Source: a bacterium
GTDB taxonomy: Bacteria > B130-G9
DNA length: 43,189 bases
Direction of reading: 5' to 3'
NCBI GenBank assembly: GCA_035527515.1
Contig: DATLAJ010000091.1
Span: 1 to 43,189 of the forward strand
Part shown: positions 1 to 9,582 of the stretch, piece after piece
How positions within the stretch are numbered: position 1 is the first letter of the stretch
How the letters are laid out: each line of letters begins with the position of its first letter
Made by a program: the position numbers and the translations under genes
The notes under the pieces: generated by a model
The model's input: only the letters and a program-made list of their open reading frames with translations
Database searches by the model: none
Told to the model about the DNA's origin: nothing

Positions 1-1
1 T

Positions 2-3000
2 GATGTGGCGATCGGTGAGTACGAGGTTGACCAATACGAGGACGATGACGTCTGCGGAGATGCCAGCTCGATTGGCGCCGATTGCGTTGCGCAACGCCAC
101 ACGCTTGCGCCTCACGATGACATCGATTGGCTGAAGTTCGATGGGCTTCGAGGCATTACCTATCGAGTCTTTACCTACGACATCGAACCATACATCACCG
201 ACCCGGACATTTATGTTTACTCCGGCGATTGCGGCAGCTTGACACTTATTGGGAGCGACGATGTTCCTGGCCTGGGCCAGAGTGGAAGCGTGGAGTTCTT
301 CTGCGAAGAGACCGGGACCTACTACGTCGAGGTTAGACAGCACACATCTGGGGAGATCGGGTCATATTATTACATCGCTGTTTGCAGCGAGCTCTGGCCG
401 ATGGTGGGCTGCGACAAAGGCCACAGGGGCTACATGAACGCGGAAGGCCCGACGACGAACAAAGTCGAGTGGGCCCGGACGTTCGGCCAGTTTGACCTCA
501 ATGCCTACGCCTCGCTCGATCAGACCGGCCGGATATTTGTTTCCGCTACGGATGGCACCCTTTATGCAGTTCTGCCGAACGGGCGCCTCGATTGGCAGTA
601 TCCGACGGGCTTGGCGTCGGACTGGGGTCCAGTCGTTGACCACGCGGGCAACGCGGTTCTGGCGCTTCGGGGTGGCATGGTGTCATCGGTCGGGCCCGAC
701 GGAGCCTTGAACTGGGCGCTGTCAACGCCTTTGCCGGCTGAGATCACGGCGCCGCCCACGATTTCAGATACTGGTGCCGCCTTTTTCGGGCTGGAGGATT
801 CGTCCATTGCTGCGGCGGTCGCAGATTCAGGCTTGGCCATTATGGGCTATCCTTTCACGCCTCCGCCTCCTGTGTCGGGTCGGGTTGTTGGCAGCCCAGC
901 GATCGATTCTGAAGGCTTCGTCTATTTCACAACCGAGGGCAATGTTGATGTTTTCAACGTGTTTTGCATTGATCCACGTTCGGCAGTGTCGCTCCGGTGG
1001 CGGAGCCATGTTCCACCCGTGATCTTAACAGCTGCGCCGACGCTGAGCCATGATGATGCGGAGCTTTACGTGGGCGGTATGGATGGAGTTCTGTACGCGC
1101 TTGACACGAATTCTGGCGGCAATCTATGGAACTTCGCGACGGGCGGGCCTATCGTGGGCTCCGTCGCCGTCCACCCCGACGTGGGCATGGTGTTCATCCC
1201 ATCAGAAGACGGTTCGCTGTATTGCGTCGATCCCGCCTCGCCCAGTGCTGCGGTTTGGGAATATGCGACGGGTGGTCCAATCCACTCTTCGCCCGCTGTT
1301 GACATCGCCGGTCGTATCTATTTCGGCAGCGACGACGGGTTCTTCTACTGTCTCAATCCCGATGGGTCGCTACTTTGGAGCTATGATTTCGGGATTCCGG
1401 TCGATTCCAGTCCTTCGCTCGACTCCTACGGATTCGTTTACATCACGGTCGGGCACGAGCTCTTCGTCTTTGACGAGTGGGTCCCCGACCCCAGGGCGCC
1501 CGAATCGTCATGCGACTGTCCGGCCAAGGTTACGAGCCCGCTTATTCCCGTTACGTGGGTCTCCAGAGACAACAAGAGCGGTGTGAAGTCCGTGTCGCTT
1601 TGGTATCGCTACAGTTCTGGCGGCACGTGGGGCAATTGGACTGATTCTGGGCTTGTAGGATATGCCGAGATAGGGACGTTTAATTTCGTCCCGACGCAAG
1701 AGGGCATCTACGAGTTTTACACGATCGCCGAGGATTACGCTGGCAACGTTGAGGGTGCACCAGCGTCGGCAGATTGCTCCTGTCTATACAACACCGCATA
1801 TCCCGAATCATCCTGCACATCGCCCGAATACGATAATGCGATGCCAATCCCTGTTCAGTTCACCAGCAATGCCGTGAATGGCATCTTCCAGACCGTTCTG
1901 TGGTATCGATACAACGGCGGCGCATGGACATGCAGCGGCCAGGCCAAGCAGGCGTCAGGGGGCACGATCTACTTCGGCGTGAACCTCGGTAATGGGACTT
2001 ACGATTTCTACTCCGTCGCGATCGATGCGATTGGGAACGAGGAGCTGAGGCCTACGGCGAGCACCCAGCCGGACACGACCACAATTTATGACATGATTCG
2101 CCCAGTCTCGAGCTGCTGGCTTACCGCTGACGGCGACTACACGAGCGATTCGACTATACCCATCCAGTTCAGAGGCTACGACGGGCTAAGTGGCTTGAAC
2201 GAGACGGTTCTTTACTACCGTATCGGCTCGGGCGACTGGATTGATAGCGGGCTTTCATCCACCGGGGCTGAGGGCACGTTTGAGTTCGACACCTCAGCAA
2301 CTGGAGAGGTCAAATACGATTTCACAACAGTTTCCGAGGACAATGCAGGGAACGTGGAGCTGGGCCCGAGCACGGCAAAGGCCTCGGTGGTCTATGATGC
2401 AACAGCCCCAGAATCGACCTGCACGCTCAACAGCCTGACGGATACCGAGATTCTATTGAACTATGATGTTGTTGACAGCAACCTCATTGTCGAGGTTCAA
2501 CTCTGGTATCGCCTGGCCTTTGGAGACTGGGCGATGCACCCCAAGAAGGGCTCGGGCAGCTCCGGGATGTTCACGTTCGTCCCGCTCTTGGGTGATGGAA
2601 CGTATGAGTTCTACACGGTCGCCGTTGACGCGGCCGAGAACGTGGAGCCTCCTGCGGGGCTTCCGGATGTGCTTTCGATATACTTCGACGTCAAGGCTCC
2701 AGAATCGCACTGTTCGGCGCCGGCCATTGCGACCTTCAACGAGATTCAGGTTGGTTTCCACGTCTTGGAGCTGAACAACGGCGTCAAGGAGGTCAAGCTC
2801 TTCGAGAGGTTCAACGATGGTGATTGGGAATATACTGGACTTTCTCGTCATGGGAATGACCAAGGCGTGTTTGAAGTCAGGCTCTACGATGGGGACGGCG
2901 CCTATGGCTTCTACACGACGGCCGAGGATTACCTTGGCAATATAGAGGATGTTCCTGACACAGCTGACGCGGTCGTTCTTCTCGATAGAGAGGCGCCAGT

Positions 3001-6000
3001 TTCCAGCTGCTCGTCCGGTGAGATCGCCTCGTCCGCGGTGATCAGTATAGCCTACGAGGCGCAGGACGCAGTCTCGGGCGTGAACAGGACGAAGCTCTTC
3101 AGCAGCTACAACGGAGCGAAGTTCACGGACACGGGCCTCGTGGGGTATGAGTCGAGCGGAGCGTTTTCGTTTGACGCGATTTTGGGCGATGGCGAGTACG
3201 CGTTTTACACAGTCGGCGTGGATGAGGCCGGGCATCGGGAGCGGATTCCCGACATGCCGGACACGGTAACGATACTCGACACGCAAGCGCCGTTCTCTCA
3301 GTGCAGTTGCCCAAGCGTGACGAACGCGACGGAGGTTACCGTTACCTTCCTGGCTGGTGATGAGGGGCTTGGTTCCGTAACGGTGAGCCTGTGGTTCAGC
3401 TTCAACTTCGGCGTTCCGGAGGACAGCGGCCTTTCGATGACGGCAGGCACCGGCGCTTTTGACTTCGAGCTTATGCACGGCGAGGGTATTTACTCGTTCT
3501 TCACGCTCGCGACCGACTCCGGCGGAAACGTTGAGGCAGCCAAGGATATGGAGTGTTCTGTTCTTTACGATGCCACCGCGCCGGTCTCGACGTGCACTAG
3601 CAGCACCTACGCAAACAAGTCGCCGCTTTCGATAGCGTTCGACGCCGAAGACCCCGACATTTCCTTTTCCATAGATGGCAGCGGCGTCAGGGGCACCTGT
3701 CTGTGGTATCGGTTCAAGAGATATGCTGGCGTTGAGTTCGGCGATTGGCAGGATTCGGGCGTCAGGATGGACCTTGCTGAGGGCACGTTTAGCCTTTGGG
3801 CGAAGGACGGCGAGGGCTTCTATGACCTCCAGACGAGGGCAGACGACAGGGCCGGTAACGTCGAGGCGCTCAAGGATGAGCCGGATTGCAGCGTCATCTA
3901 TGACGTAACGCCTCCTGCGTCGTTCTGCACTTCGCCCGGAACAGTCTATGAGCCGAAGATACTGATCGACTATAACGTTTATGAGATCACGAGCGGCCTT
4001 GCTCGTGTGACGCTCTGGTATAAGTTTGAGAACGGCGAGTTCGAGAGCAGTCGTATAACCCGCACGAGTCCGAGGGGGCAGATAACGTTTATGCCGAAAG
4101 ACGGCCAGGGCAGTTACTACTTCTACACGATCGGCGTTGACAACGCTGGGAACGTTGAAAGAGGACCGCTCGAGCCGGATTGCCAGACGATTTATGCGCT
4201 CAACGAGCCGGATATCAGCGTCTCGCCGATGTCGATCGACTTCGGAACACTGCCTCCGGCTCTAGGCCGAACTGTAACTGCGTATATCGAGGTGTCGAAC
4301 GTTGGCCTTTTGCCTCTGAACATCTCTGATATATTGATCGATACCATGATTCCAGCCTTCACGAGCACGGCGGGCGCGATGACAATTGCCGCAGGGGCAA
4401 GCCAGCTGATCGATGTCTCGTTCTCGCCTCCTGGCCTGGGCCAGTTTAATGCGACCCTGGCTATCACGAGCAACGATCCGGATGAGCCTCTAGTTGAGGT
4501 CACGTTGACTGGACAGGGCGCTGCGTCAATGCAAAACCCCAGCATTCGGGTTGCGCCTCAAGATCTCGGCTTTGGCACGGTAACACTTGGTGAGACGAAA
4601 GCGGGCAACTTCACTGTAACCAACATTGGCGGAGCTGATCTGGTCATCTATAGCGTGCAGAATCAGCAGATGGTGTCCGTATTCAGCGACGCGCGAGGAG
4701 CGAGCTACTATCCGCATGTGGTGCCACCAAACGGCGGGACGATGACGATCAGGATCAACTTCAAGCCGACCGCGGCGAGTGATTACAGTACTTTCTTCGT
4801 TATCCGCCACAACGATTTCTACACGGACCTGACCAGTCCAGGCGCCACGACAGTCGCCTGCACTGGCACCGGCGTTACCGGGGGTGGACCCAGTATCCAT
4901 GTCACTCCGGATAGGCTGGATTTCGGCAGGGTCACGGTGCGCACAACTGCTGAAAGGAGCGTTACCGTCTCTAACGTGGGTGGCGCGGACCTGATTATTA
5001 CCGGGATGGAGACTGTGGGCTCGCAGACGGCATACACTGATGGGCAAGCGCCCTCATGGTACCCTCACGTTCTACAGCCCGGCGAATCTACCGAGATGGT
5101 CCGGAGGTTCACCCCCCCCACCCCTGGCTCCTATCCGGGCAGATTTGCCATTCTATCCAACGATCCCGAGAACCCTAGTTATAGAGTTGCCACGACAGGA
5201 GAGGGCGTCTCAGGCGCAGGCGGGCCGGATATTAGGTTGAGCCACGACGACATTAGGTTCGGCGTTGTCCATCTTGGAGGTGTTGCGGACTTAAGCGTTG
5301 AGATCTCAAACGTGGGAACTGCTGATCTCGAGGTCTCGTCCCTTGATGTAGAGAGTTCGACGCCCACCGTCTTTGGCGCCTTCTATAATGGATCGTTCCC
5401 GATTGTCATCGCGCCTGGCGGAAGCGAGCGGATCAGCGTAACTTTCCATCCGGCCGGCGAGGGCGATGAGACAGGGGAAGTGCATGTAAACAGCAACGAC
5501 CCGGGCTCTCCACAGCTGACGATTACACTCAGCGGTGTAGGAAGTATCGGTGACGATGATTATCCGGTTCTCAACGTGAGTCCCCGGATTCTCGACTTTG
5601 GTGAAGTGCCGGTGGGCTCGACGAAAGAGATGACCATCACTGCTCGGAACGACGGGGCAGTAGTTCTTTACATCTACCGCATGGTCACCCCTGAGCCGTT
5701 TGGGGACGGTCAGGATGTGTCCTGGTATCCGTTTTGGGTGTTGCCGGGCAGCTCCGTTGAAATGACGGTTACGTTCAGCCCAACGGAGTCGGGTTTCTAC
5801 AATGAGGGTATAGGGGTGAGTTCCAATGACCCAGATTGGTTGGCAGGGCGGATCGAGGTCACAGGCACAGGCGTTGCCGGCTATAGGGGCCCGGAGCTGT
5901 CGGTTTCTGCGGACAAGTTCAGCGTTCACGCCGGCGAGGAACTGGCGATTTCGTTTGGCATACAGAATCCAGGCCCAGCGCTCGCGGTCGATCTCTTAGG

Positions 6001-6241
6001 GGCGGTCGTTCTGCCTGACGGGACGTTCCTGTTCTATCCTGGGTTCTCGATGGAACCGCAGCCTGTGTTCATCAGAGTTGCAGAGGCTGCCGCAATAGGC
6101 CCAATCGAGATTCTGCGGGTTCCGTTCAGCAATGCGCTGCCCAAGGGCCAGTATGTGTTCTATGCCGCTGTGCTAAATCCATACAACTACGATATGCAGA
6201 TTGAGGGCGATATCGCCTCAGCAACGTGGGTCTTTGAGTAG
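2..6241 (+). CDS. Giant secreted multi-domain protein (PPC, PQQ-like propeller, Ig-like and ASH repeats), 5' partial
   Basis: The frame is open to the left edge, so the true start and any signal peptide lie outside. The first in-frame start-like codon is GTG at 5; residue numbers count from it. Residues 5-128 resemble a pre-peptidase C-terminal (PPC) domain, with YEVDQYEDDD at the front and DDIDWLKF inside. Residues ~135-490 form a PQQ/BamB-like propeller with repeated blades such as DGTLYAVLPNGRLDW. Nine ~100-residue repeats follow, starting near 498, 599, 699, 801, 898, 997, 1095, 1192 and 1302. Each opens with P-x-S-x-C and contains a LWYR-like strand and an EFYTxAxDxAGN-like motif, as in Ig/FN3-like folds. 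Five ASH/choice-of-anchor-D repeats begin near 1401, 1512, 1629, 1740 and 1853 (LDFGxVxxG...SNVGxADL). The last ~115 residues form a module also seen in the next two genes. Probably cell-surface or secreted; no catalytic motif was seen. The molecular role is unknown. Confidence 0.85.
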   Translation, partial: DVAIGEYEVDQYEDDDVCGDASSIGADCVAQRHTLAPHDDIDWLKFDGLRGITYRVFTYDIEPYITDPDIYVYSGDCGSLTLIGSDDVPGLGQSGSVEFFCEETGTYYVEVRQHTSGEIGSYYYIAVCSELWPMVGCDKGHRGYMNAEGPTTNKVEWARTFGQFDLNAYASLDQTGRIFVSATDGTLYAVLPNGRLDWQYPTGLASDWGPVVDHAGNAVLALRGGMVSSVGPDGALNWALSTPLPAEITAPPTISDTGAAFFGLEDSSIAAAVADSGLAIMGYPFTPPPPVSGRVVGSPAIDSEGFVYFTTEGNVDVFNVFCIDPRSAVSLRWRSHVPPVILTAAPTLSHDDAELYVGGMDGVLYALDTNSGGNLWNFATGGPIVGSVAVHPDVGMVFIPSEDGSLYCVDPASPSAAVWEYATGGPIHSSPAVDIAGRIYFGSDDGFFYCLNPDGSLLWSYDFGIPVDSSPSLDSYGFVYITVGHELFVFDEWVPDPRAPESSCDCPAKVTSPLIPVTWVSRDNKSGVKSVSLWYRYSSGGTWGNWTDSGLVGYAEIGTFNFVPTQEGIYEFYTIAEDYAGNVEGAPASADCSCLYNTAYPESSCTSPEYDNAMPIPVQFTSNAVNGIFQTVLWYRYNGGAWTCSGQAKQASGGTIYFGVNLGNGTYDFYSVAIDAIGNEELRPTASTQPDTTTIYDMIRPVSSCWLTADGDYTSDSTIPIQFRGYDGLSGLNETVLYYRIGSGDWIDSGLSSTGAEGTFEFDTSATGEVKYDFTTVSEDNAGNVELGPSTAKASVVYDATAPESTCTLNSLTDTEILLNYDVVDSNLIVEVQLWYRLAFGDWAMHPKKGSGSSGMFTFVPLLGDGTYEFYTVAVDAAENVEPPAGLPDVLSIYFDVKAPESHCSAPAIATFNEIQVGFHVLELNNGVKEVKLFERFNDGDWEYTGLSRHGNDQGVFEVRLYDGDGAYGFYTTAEDYLGNIEDVPDTADAVVLLDREAPVSSCSSGEIASSAVISIAYEAQDAVSGVNRTKLFSSYNGAKFTDTGLVGYESSGAFSFDAILGDGEYAFYTVGVDEAGHRERIPDMPDTVTILDTQAPFSQCSCPSVTNATEVTVTFLAGDEGLGSVTVSLWFSFNFGVPEDSGLSMTAGTGAFDFELMHGEGIYSFFTLATDSGGNVEAAKDMECSVLYDATAPVSTCTSSTYANKSPLSIAFDAEDPDISFSIDGSGVRGTCLWYRFKRYAGVEFGDWQDSGVRMDLAEGTFSLWAKDGEGFYDLQTRADDRAGNVEALKDEPDCSVIYDVTPPASFCTSPGTVYEPKILIDYNVYEITSGLARVTLWYKFENGEFESSRITRTSPRGQITFMPKDGQGSYYFYTIGVDNAGNVERGPLEPDCQTIYALNEPDISVSPMSIDFGTLPPALGRTVTAYIEVSNVGLLPLNISDILIDTMIPAFTSTAGAMTIAAGASQLIDVSFSPPGLGQFNATLAITSNDPDEPLVEVTLTGQGAASMQNPSIRVAPQDLGFGTVTLGETKAGNFTVTNIGGADLVIYSVQNQQMVSVFSDARGASYYPHVVPPNGGTMTIRINFKPTAASDYSTFFVIRHNDFYTDLTSPGATTVACTGTGVTGGGPSIHVTPDRLDFGRVTVRTTAERSVTVSNVGGADLIITGMETVGSQTAYTDGQAPSWYPHVLQPGESTEMVRRFTPPTPGSYPGRFAILSNDPENPSYRVATTGEGVSGAGGPDIRLSHDDIRFGVVHLGGVADLSVEISNVGTADLEVSSLDVESSTPTVFGAFYNGSFPIVIAPGGSERISVTFHPAGEGDETGEVHVNSNDPGSPQLTITLSGVGSIGDDDYPVLNVSPRILDFGEVPVGSTKEMTITARNDGAVVLYIYRMVTPEPFGDGQDVSWYPFWVLPGSSVEMTVTFSPTESGFYNEGIGVSSNDPDWLAGRIEVTGTGVAGYRGPELSVSADKFSVHAGEELAISFGIQNPGPALAVDLLGAVVLPDGTFLFYPGFSMEPQPVFIRVAEAAAIGPIEILRVPFSNALPKGQYVFYAAVLNPYNYDMQIEGDIASATWVFE

Positions 6242-6270
6242 ATAGCGTCCGGCGCTATTCAAATGTGATG

Positions 6271-6305
6271 TAGGGGGTGTGGGGCTGCTTGCCACACACC
6301 CCCTA
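6271..6305 (+). terminator. Strong hairpin after the giant gene, possible terminator
   Basis: TAGGGGGTGTG (6271-6281) is perfectly complementary to CACACCCCCTA (6295-6305) around a 13-nt loop, 30 nt after the stop codon. No T-run follows, so it is not a textbook Rho-independent terminator. It could instead be a Rho-dependent or mRNA-stabilising structure. Confidence 0.45.
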
Positions 6306-6566
6306 AGGCTGGCGTAGAGGCGATGACACCGTTCGCCGGGCGCTTCTCGACTCCCATTGCCATCGAGGCGGAGCCGCCCGCCTGTTTCTCCACGAGGGTG
6401 GCGAGTTCCATAGCCTTGCTGACATCGGCGCCGCGCCTCATTCGCCAGGGCAATATCAGGTCCCGGCTCGCGTTGACATTTAAGCTACAGACCGATATTC
6501 TCAGCATTGGCGAATACTTGATCACAGTTTTAGGTGCTAAGCCGTAATACAGGGGAGGTTTGAGCA
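6306..6566. other. Intergenic region with no convincing gene
   Basis: With the hairpin before it, this is a 325-bp gap. Open frames on both strands lack ribosome-binding sites and recognisable protein features. The right part holds a promoter candidate and the ribosome-binding site AGGGGAGG (6551-6558) of the next gene. Confidence 0.5.
6473..6501 (+). promoter_or_regulatory. Sigma70-like promoter candidate for the 6567 gene
   Basis: A perfect -35 TTGACA (6473-6478), 17-nt spacer, then TATTCT (6496-6501, 4 of 6 matches to TATAAT). It lies about 65 nt before the start codon. Confidence 0.5.
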
Positions 6567-8105
6567 ATGCGAAGAACAGTGATAATCACCGGAATTGTGA
6601 TAGCGGCCCTGGCGAGCGCCGTATCATTGGCGGGCGAGCCGATCTGGCAGATGATGATGCACGACTGCCGGCACACGTGTCAGAGTAAGTTCAACGGGCC
6701 AAGTCGCGCGAACATCGCCTGGAGGACCTTGTCGGACCAACTTTTGTCCGGGCCGGTTGTAGTCGCGGAGGATGGCGCCATTTACGCTGTCGCTTTCCCG
6801 AACGGGCTTTTTGCTCTCGACAATTCCGGGGCGCTCAAGTGGTCTCAAGACTGCAACCTTCCTTCGTCAGTTGCCTTGGGCAACGACGGGACAGTGTATG
6901 TGCCTTGCGGCGCTTTGCACGCATTCTCATCGCGGGGGGAGCTCAAATGGCGAGGTCCTGGCGTCCAAAACATCACGGTTGGGCCAGACGGGACTATCTA
7001 CGCGTGCACAGTGTCATCATTCTGCGCCTTGAGCACGGAAGGCGATGTCAAGTGGGAGTATTATACGGACGGCCGGAAGGTTCGTGAACCCGCTGTGGCG
7101 CCGAATGGGAATGTGTATGTGCTCGAGGACTATTGGTCTTTGGAGGATGGACGGCTTCTGGCTCTTGATTCCAAGGGCAACCTGCTATGGGAACAGGCAG
7201 TCTCGGGATTCGAGGTTAGCGATCTTCTAGCTGCCTCCGACTCCTCGGTCATTTTCTATTCCCTCTCTCAGGGCATTCTTTACTGCTACGGCCCAAACGG
7301 CGAACTCAACTGGAGCTTCAGCACCGGAATGAGCTTCGTTCCCTACGATGAGGCGGTCGCCGGCGATCCCTGCCTGGGCACATCGGAGGAGGGCACCATC
7401 TATCTTCTGGCAGACAAGCCCTGGTACGTGTCCACGCCAAATCCACCCTACGAGAGTCTGTTTTTCGCGCTCACTTCGGCCGGGGATCTGAAATGGTCAC
7501 TCGAAATTCCTGGCTCGCCAGGGAATAACATCGCGATAGGCGCGAACGGCACCATATACGTAGGAGCCATTGCTGGGGGAACCAGTGATACGCTTTTCTC
7601 GTTTCAGCCAGATGGAACAGAGAACTGGCGCACGGAGATAGGCGGAGCCTCAGAACCGGTGATAGGCGGAGAGGGCGTGTTGTATATTAGTGGCTGGGGC
7701 CTGACCGCCATCGCAGATTATGGTTCTATGTACATCGATCTTTTTCTCGCCCAGAGCTGGTTCTACCCCGGCGACTCTCTGTCGCTTACAGTCGCGGGTG
7801 AAAACATGGGGCGCAGCACAGACGTCGATTTCTATCTGGTGATGTGGGATATCGATGGAAACATTTACTCCTGGCCTACTTGGCAGCCCGGGGTATCCCC
7901 CGGCCTGACGGATTTTCACATTCCATACGGGACGCGATGGACGCTGGAGAGCTTCGCGGAGCTGACGCTGCCGACCGACAGCCCGCCGATCAACCGACAG
8001 GCCAGATTCTGGTTCGCCGTAGCCCTCACCAAGCCACAAACGATGGAGTTCTTGTGCAGCGCTGACATGGAGAACATCAACTTCGTCACAAACTGGCGCC
8101 CGTGA
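6567..8105 (+). CDS. Secreted PQQ-like beta-propeller protein
   Basis: This 512-residue protein starts with a clear signal peptide (MRRTVIITGIVIAALASAVSLAG, likely cut near 22). The ATG is preceded by AGGGGAGG. Residues ~25-385 are PQQ/BamB-like blades, each with a pattern like DGTIYAxxxxGxLKW (for example near 66, 110 and 140). Such blades form seven- or eight-bladed propellers, but the fold does not imply PQQ binding. Residues ~388-512 match in pattern the C-terminal modules of the genes before and after: a Y-P-G-D turn, an N-x-G segment and an acidic strand with D-V-D-F-Y. The three genes form a same-strand group, probably of related surface proteins. Substrate and partner are unknown. It is too divergent to be called BamB itself. 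Confidence 0.85.
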   Translation: MRRTVIITGIVIAALASAVSLAGEPIWQMMMHDCRHTCQSKFNGPSRANIAWRTLSDQLLSGPVVVAEDGAIYAVAFPNGLFALDNSGALKWSQDCNLPSSVALGNDGTVYVPCGALHAFSSRGELKWRGPGVQNITVGPDGTIYACTVSSFCALSTEGDVKWEYYTDGRKVREPAVAPNGNVYVLEDYWSLEDGRLLALDSKGNLLWEQAVSGFEVSDLLAASDSSVIFYSLSQGILYCYGPNGELNWSFSTGMSFVPYDEAVAGDPCLGTSEEGTIYLLADKPWYVSTPNPPYESLFFALTSAGDLKWSLEIPGSPGNNIAIGANGTIYVGAIAGGTSDTLFSFQPDGTENWRTEIGGASEPVIGGEGVLYISGWGLTAIADYGSMYIDLFLAQSWFYPGDSLSLTVAGENMGRSTDVDFYLVMWDIDGNIYSWPTWQPGVSPGLTDFHIPYGTRWTLESFAELTLPTDSPPINRQARFWFAVALTKPQTMEFLCSADMENINFVTNWRP

Positions 8106-8183
8106 CTAAAACGTTGGTTAATCACGAATCATGTCCACTGCAGTCATCCTCGAGACATCAATGCCTATTTAGAAGGAGGCGCC

Positions 8184-9527
8184 ATGAGATTCGTCAGGTC
8201 AATTGTTGCAGTCATTATTCCGCTGCTGTTCTGCGTTACCGCAACCGCAGAATACTACACATTCCCCGTTCCGGGCGACGAGGTTTGGGAGCTTGTCTCT
8301 GACACTGGTGTTACCAGGTTGTCCTGCAGCGATCGGTGCTCCGCCATCGACGGGCGCAATCGCCTCTACGTCTGCAACACCGGATACACAGTTGACCCCG
8401 AGATGAGGCGCTGGGACGGGACAAGTTGGTCGAAGGTCCCAGTTCCGGAAGGGATTTGGAGCGTCTGCGCAGGCCCGGACAACATCGTGCTTCTCGGTGA
8501 GAGCTGGAACCTGGGTTACGTGCGCGATGAGGAGTATCACGAAATCGAAATGCGCTATTCGTACTCCGACTGGCAGTTTACGACGTGCTTTGAGGACGAC
8601 ACGTGGGTTCTCTCGTCAGGTCCAGAAGATGGACTCCAGCGCACGAACTGGCGGCTAGGAGGAGGCGATTGGCTCGATAGACCAACCGGACGAGCCGTAT
8701 ATGAGATAGATGCTTGGAGGGGCACACACCGTTGGGCAAGCTGCTCGGACGGTCTATACTACCAAGAAAACGGCGCCGGCTGGCAGCTGCTTCGGATTGA
8801 GTCATTCCCCATTAACGACGACGTCTGGCTCCGGCAGGTCGAACCTTACAGCGAGAGGCTGGCCTGGGCGCTTGGTGACGATGGAGACCTATACCACCAT
8901 ACCGACGGAGGCCTCCACAACATCATTGATGAGGGAGCGCCTATCCCGAACGGCCCCGTTCTGCGGATTGCGATCGACCGGTTTGGGAATCCCTGGTGTG
9001 TTATCGGAAACGGCCAAATAGCCAGGTTCGATCGGAGTCAGTGGACGCACTACACATGCCCTTTCTTGACTGGTCGCGTGCAGGACATGGTGTTCGACCA
9101 TTTCGAGAACCTCTACGTTATCACCAACGAGATGGTCGTTATGATGCGCAATGATTGGGACGGCATTGGACTGGACTTCGAGTGCACAAAAGACTCCTAC
9201 CTGCCGGGCACACCGGTCGGGGTCAACGCCCTCGTCAGGAACGCGTCCTGGGTGGGTATCTTAGCCGACCTCTATATCGCATATCAGAACAAGCAGTCAG
9301 GCGAATTGCTCTTTTTGCCCGGCCCTTCCGGCGAGATCAAGCCAGTCATCGCAGGTCTCTGGGCCAGGCGAAGATCGCCGCTCTACATGGGCTACATCGA
9401 CATAGGTCCTGCGCCGAACCAACCTGGAGAATACGCCGTGCTGATCGGTTTCACGCTCGAGGGCCGGTTCGACATTCTCAGCAGCAACATCGCGACGGAC
9501 GATATTGTGGTCTCAAATCCCAACTGA
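8184..9527 (+). CDS. Secreted propeller-like protein with shared C-terminal module
   Basis: A 447-residue protein with an N-terminal signal peptide (MRFVRSIVAVIIPLLFCVTATA) and a good ribosome-binding site (AGAAGGAGG) before the ATG. Residues ~25-325 contain weak ~45-residue repeats with W-D-G-x-x-W and G-N-x-W/Y patterns (for example near 75, 285 and 310). These resemble the two-component-regulator or WG-type propellers common in secreted bacterial proteins. Residues ~329-447 match the C-terminal module of the two upstream genes (SYLPGTPVGV, then an A-D-L-Y-I-A strand and G-E-L-L-F-L-P-G). There is no transmembrane helix after the signal peptide and no catalytic motif. The exact propeller family is not certain, and the function is unknown. 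Confidence 0.8.
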   Translation: MRFVRSIVAVIIPLLFCVTATAEYYTFPVPGDEVWELVSDTGVTRLSCSDRCSAIDGRNRLYVCNTGYTVDPEMRRWDGTSWSKVPVPEGIWSVCAGPDNIVLLGESWNLGYVRDEEYHEIEMRYSYSDWQFTTCFEDDTWVLSSGPEDGLQRTNWRLGGGDWLDRPTGRAVYEIDAWRGTHRWASCSDGLYYQENGAGWQLLRIESFPINDDVWLRQVEPYSERLAWALGDDGDLYHHTDGGLHNIIDEGAPIPNGPVLRIAIDRFGNPWCVIGNGQIARFDRSQWTHYTCPFLTGRVQDMVFDHFENLYVITNEMVVMMRNDWDGIGLDFECTKDSYLPGTPVGVNALVRNASWVGILADLYIAYQNKQSGELLFLPGPSGEIKPVIAGLWARRRSPLYMGYIDIGPAPNQPGEYAVLIGFTLEGRFDILSSNIATDDIVVSNPN

Positions 9528-9582
9528 ATCATGCGTTTTTTCAGGCCAGTCGTCGAACACGGTGCGCCTCAACCACACAGCA

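Noticed and set aside
2453-3478. Minus-strand frame of 341 codons inside the giant gene
   Set aside because: It is antisense to the clear Ig-like repeats on the + strand and has no family signature of its own.
6259-6567. Minus-strand frame of 102 codons between the first two genes
   Set aside because: No ribosome-binding site, no recognised domain, and it overlaps the hairpin and promoter of the flanking genes; a decayed gene cannot be excluded.
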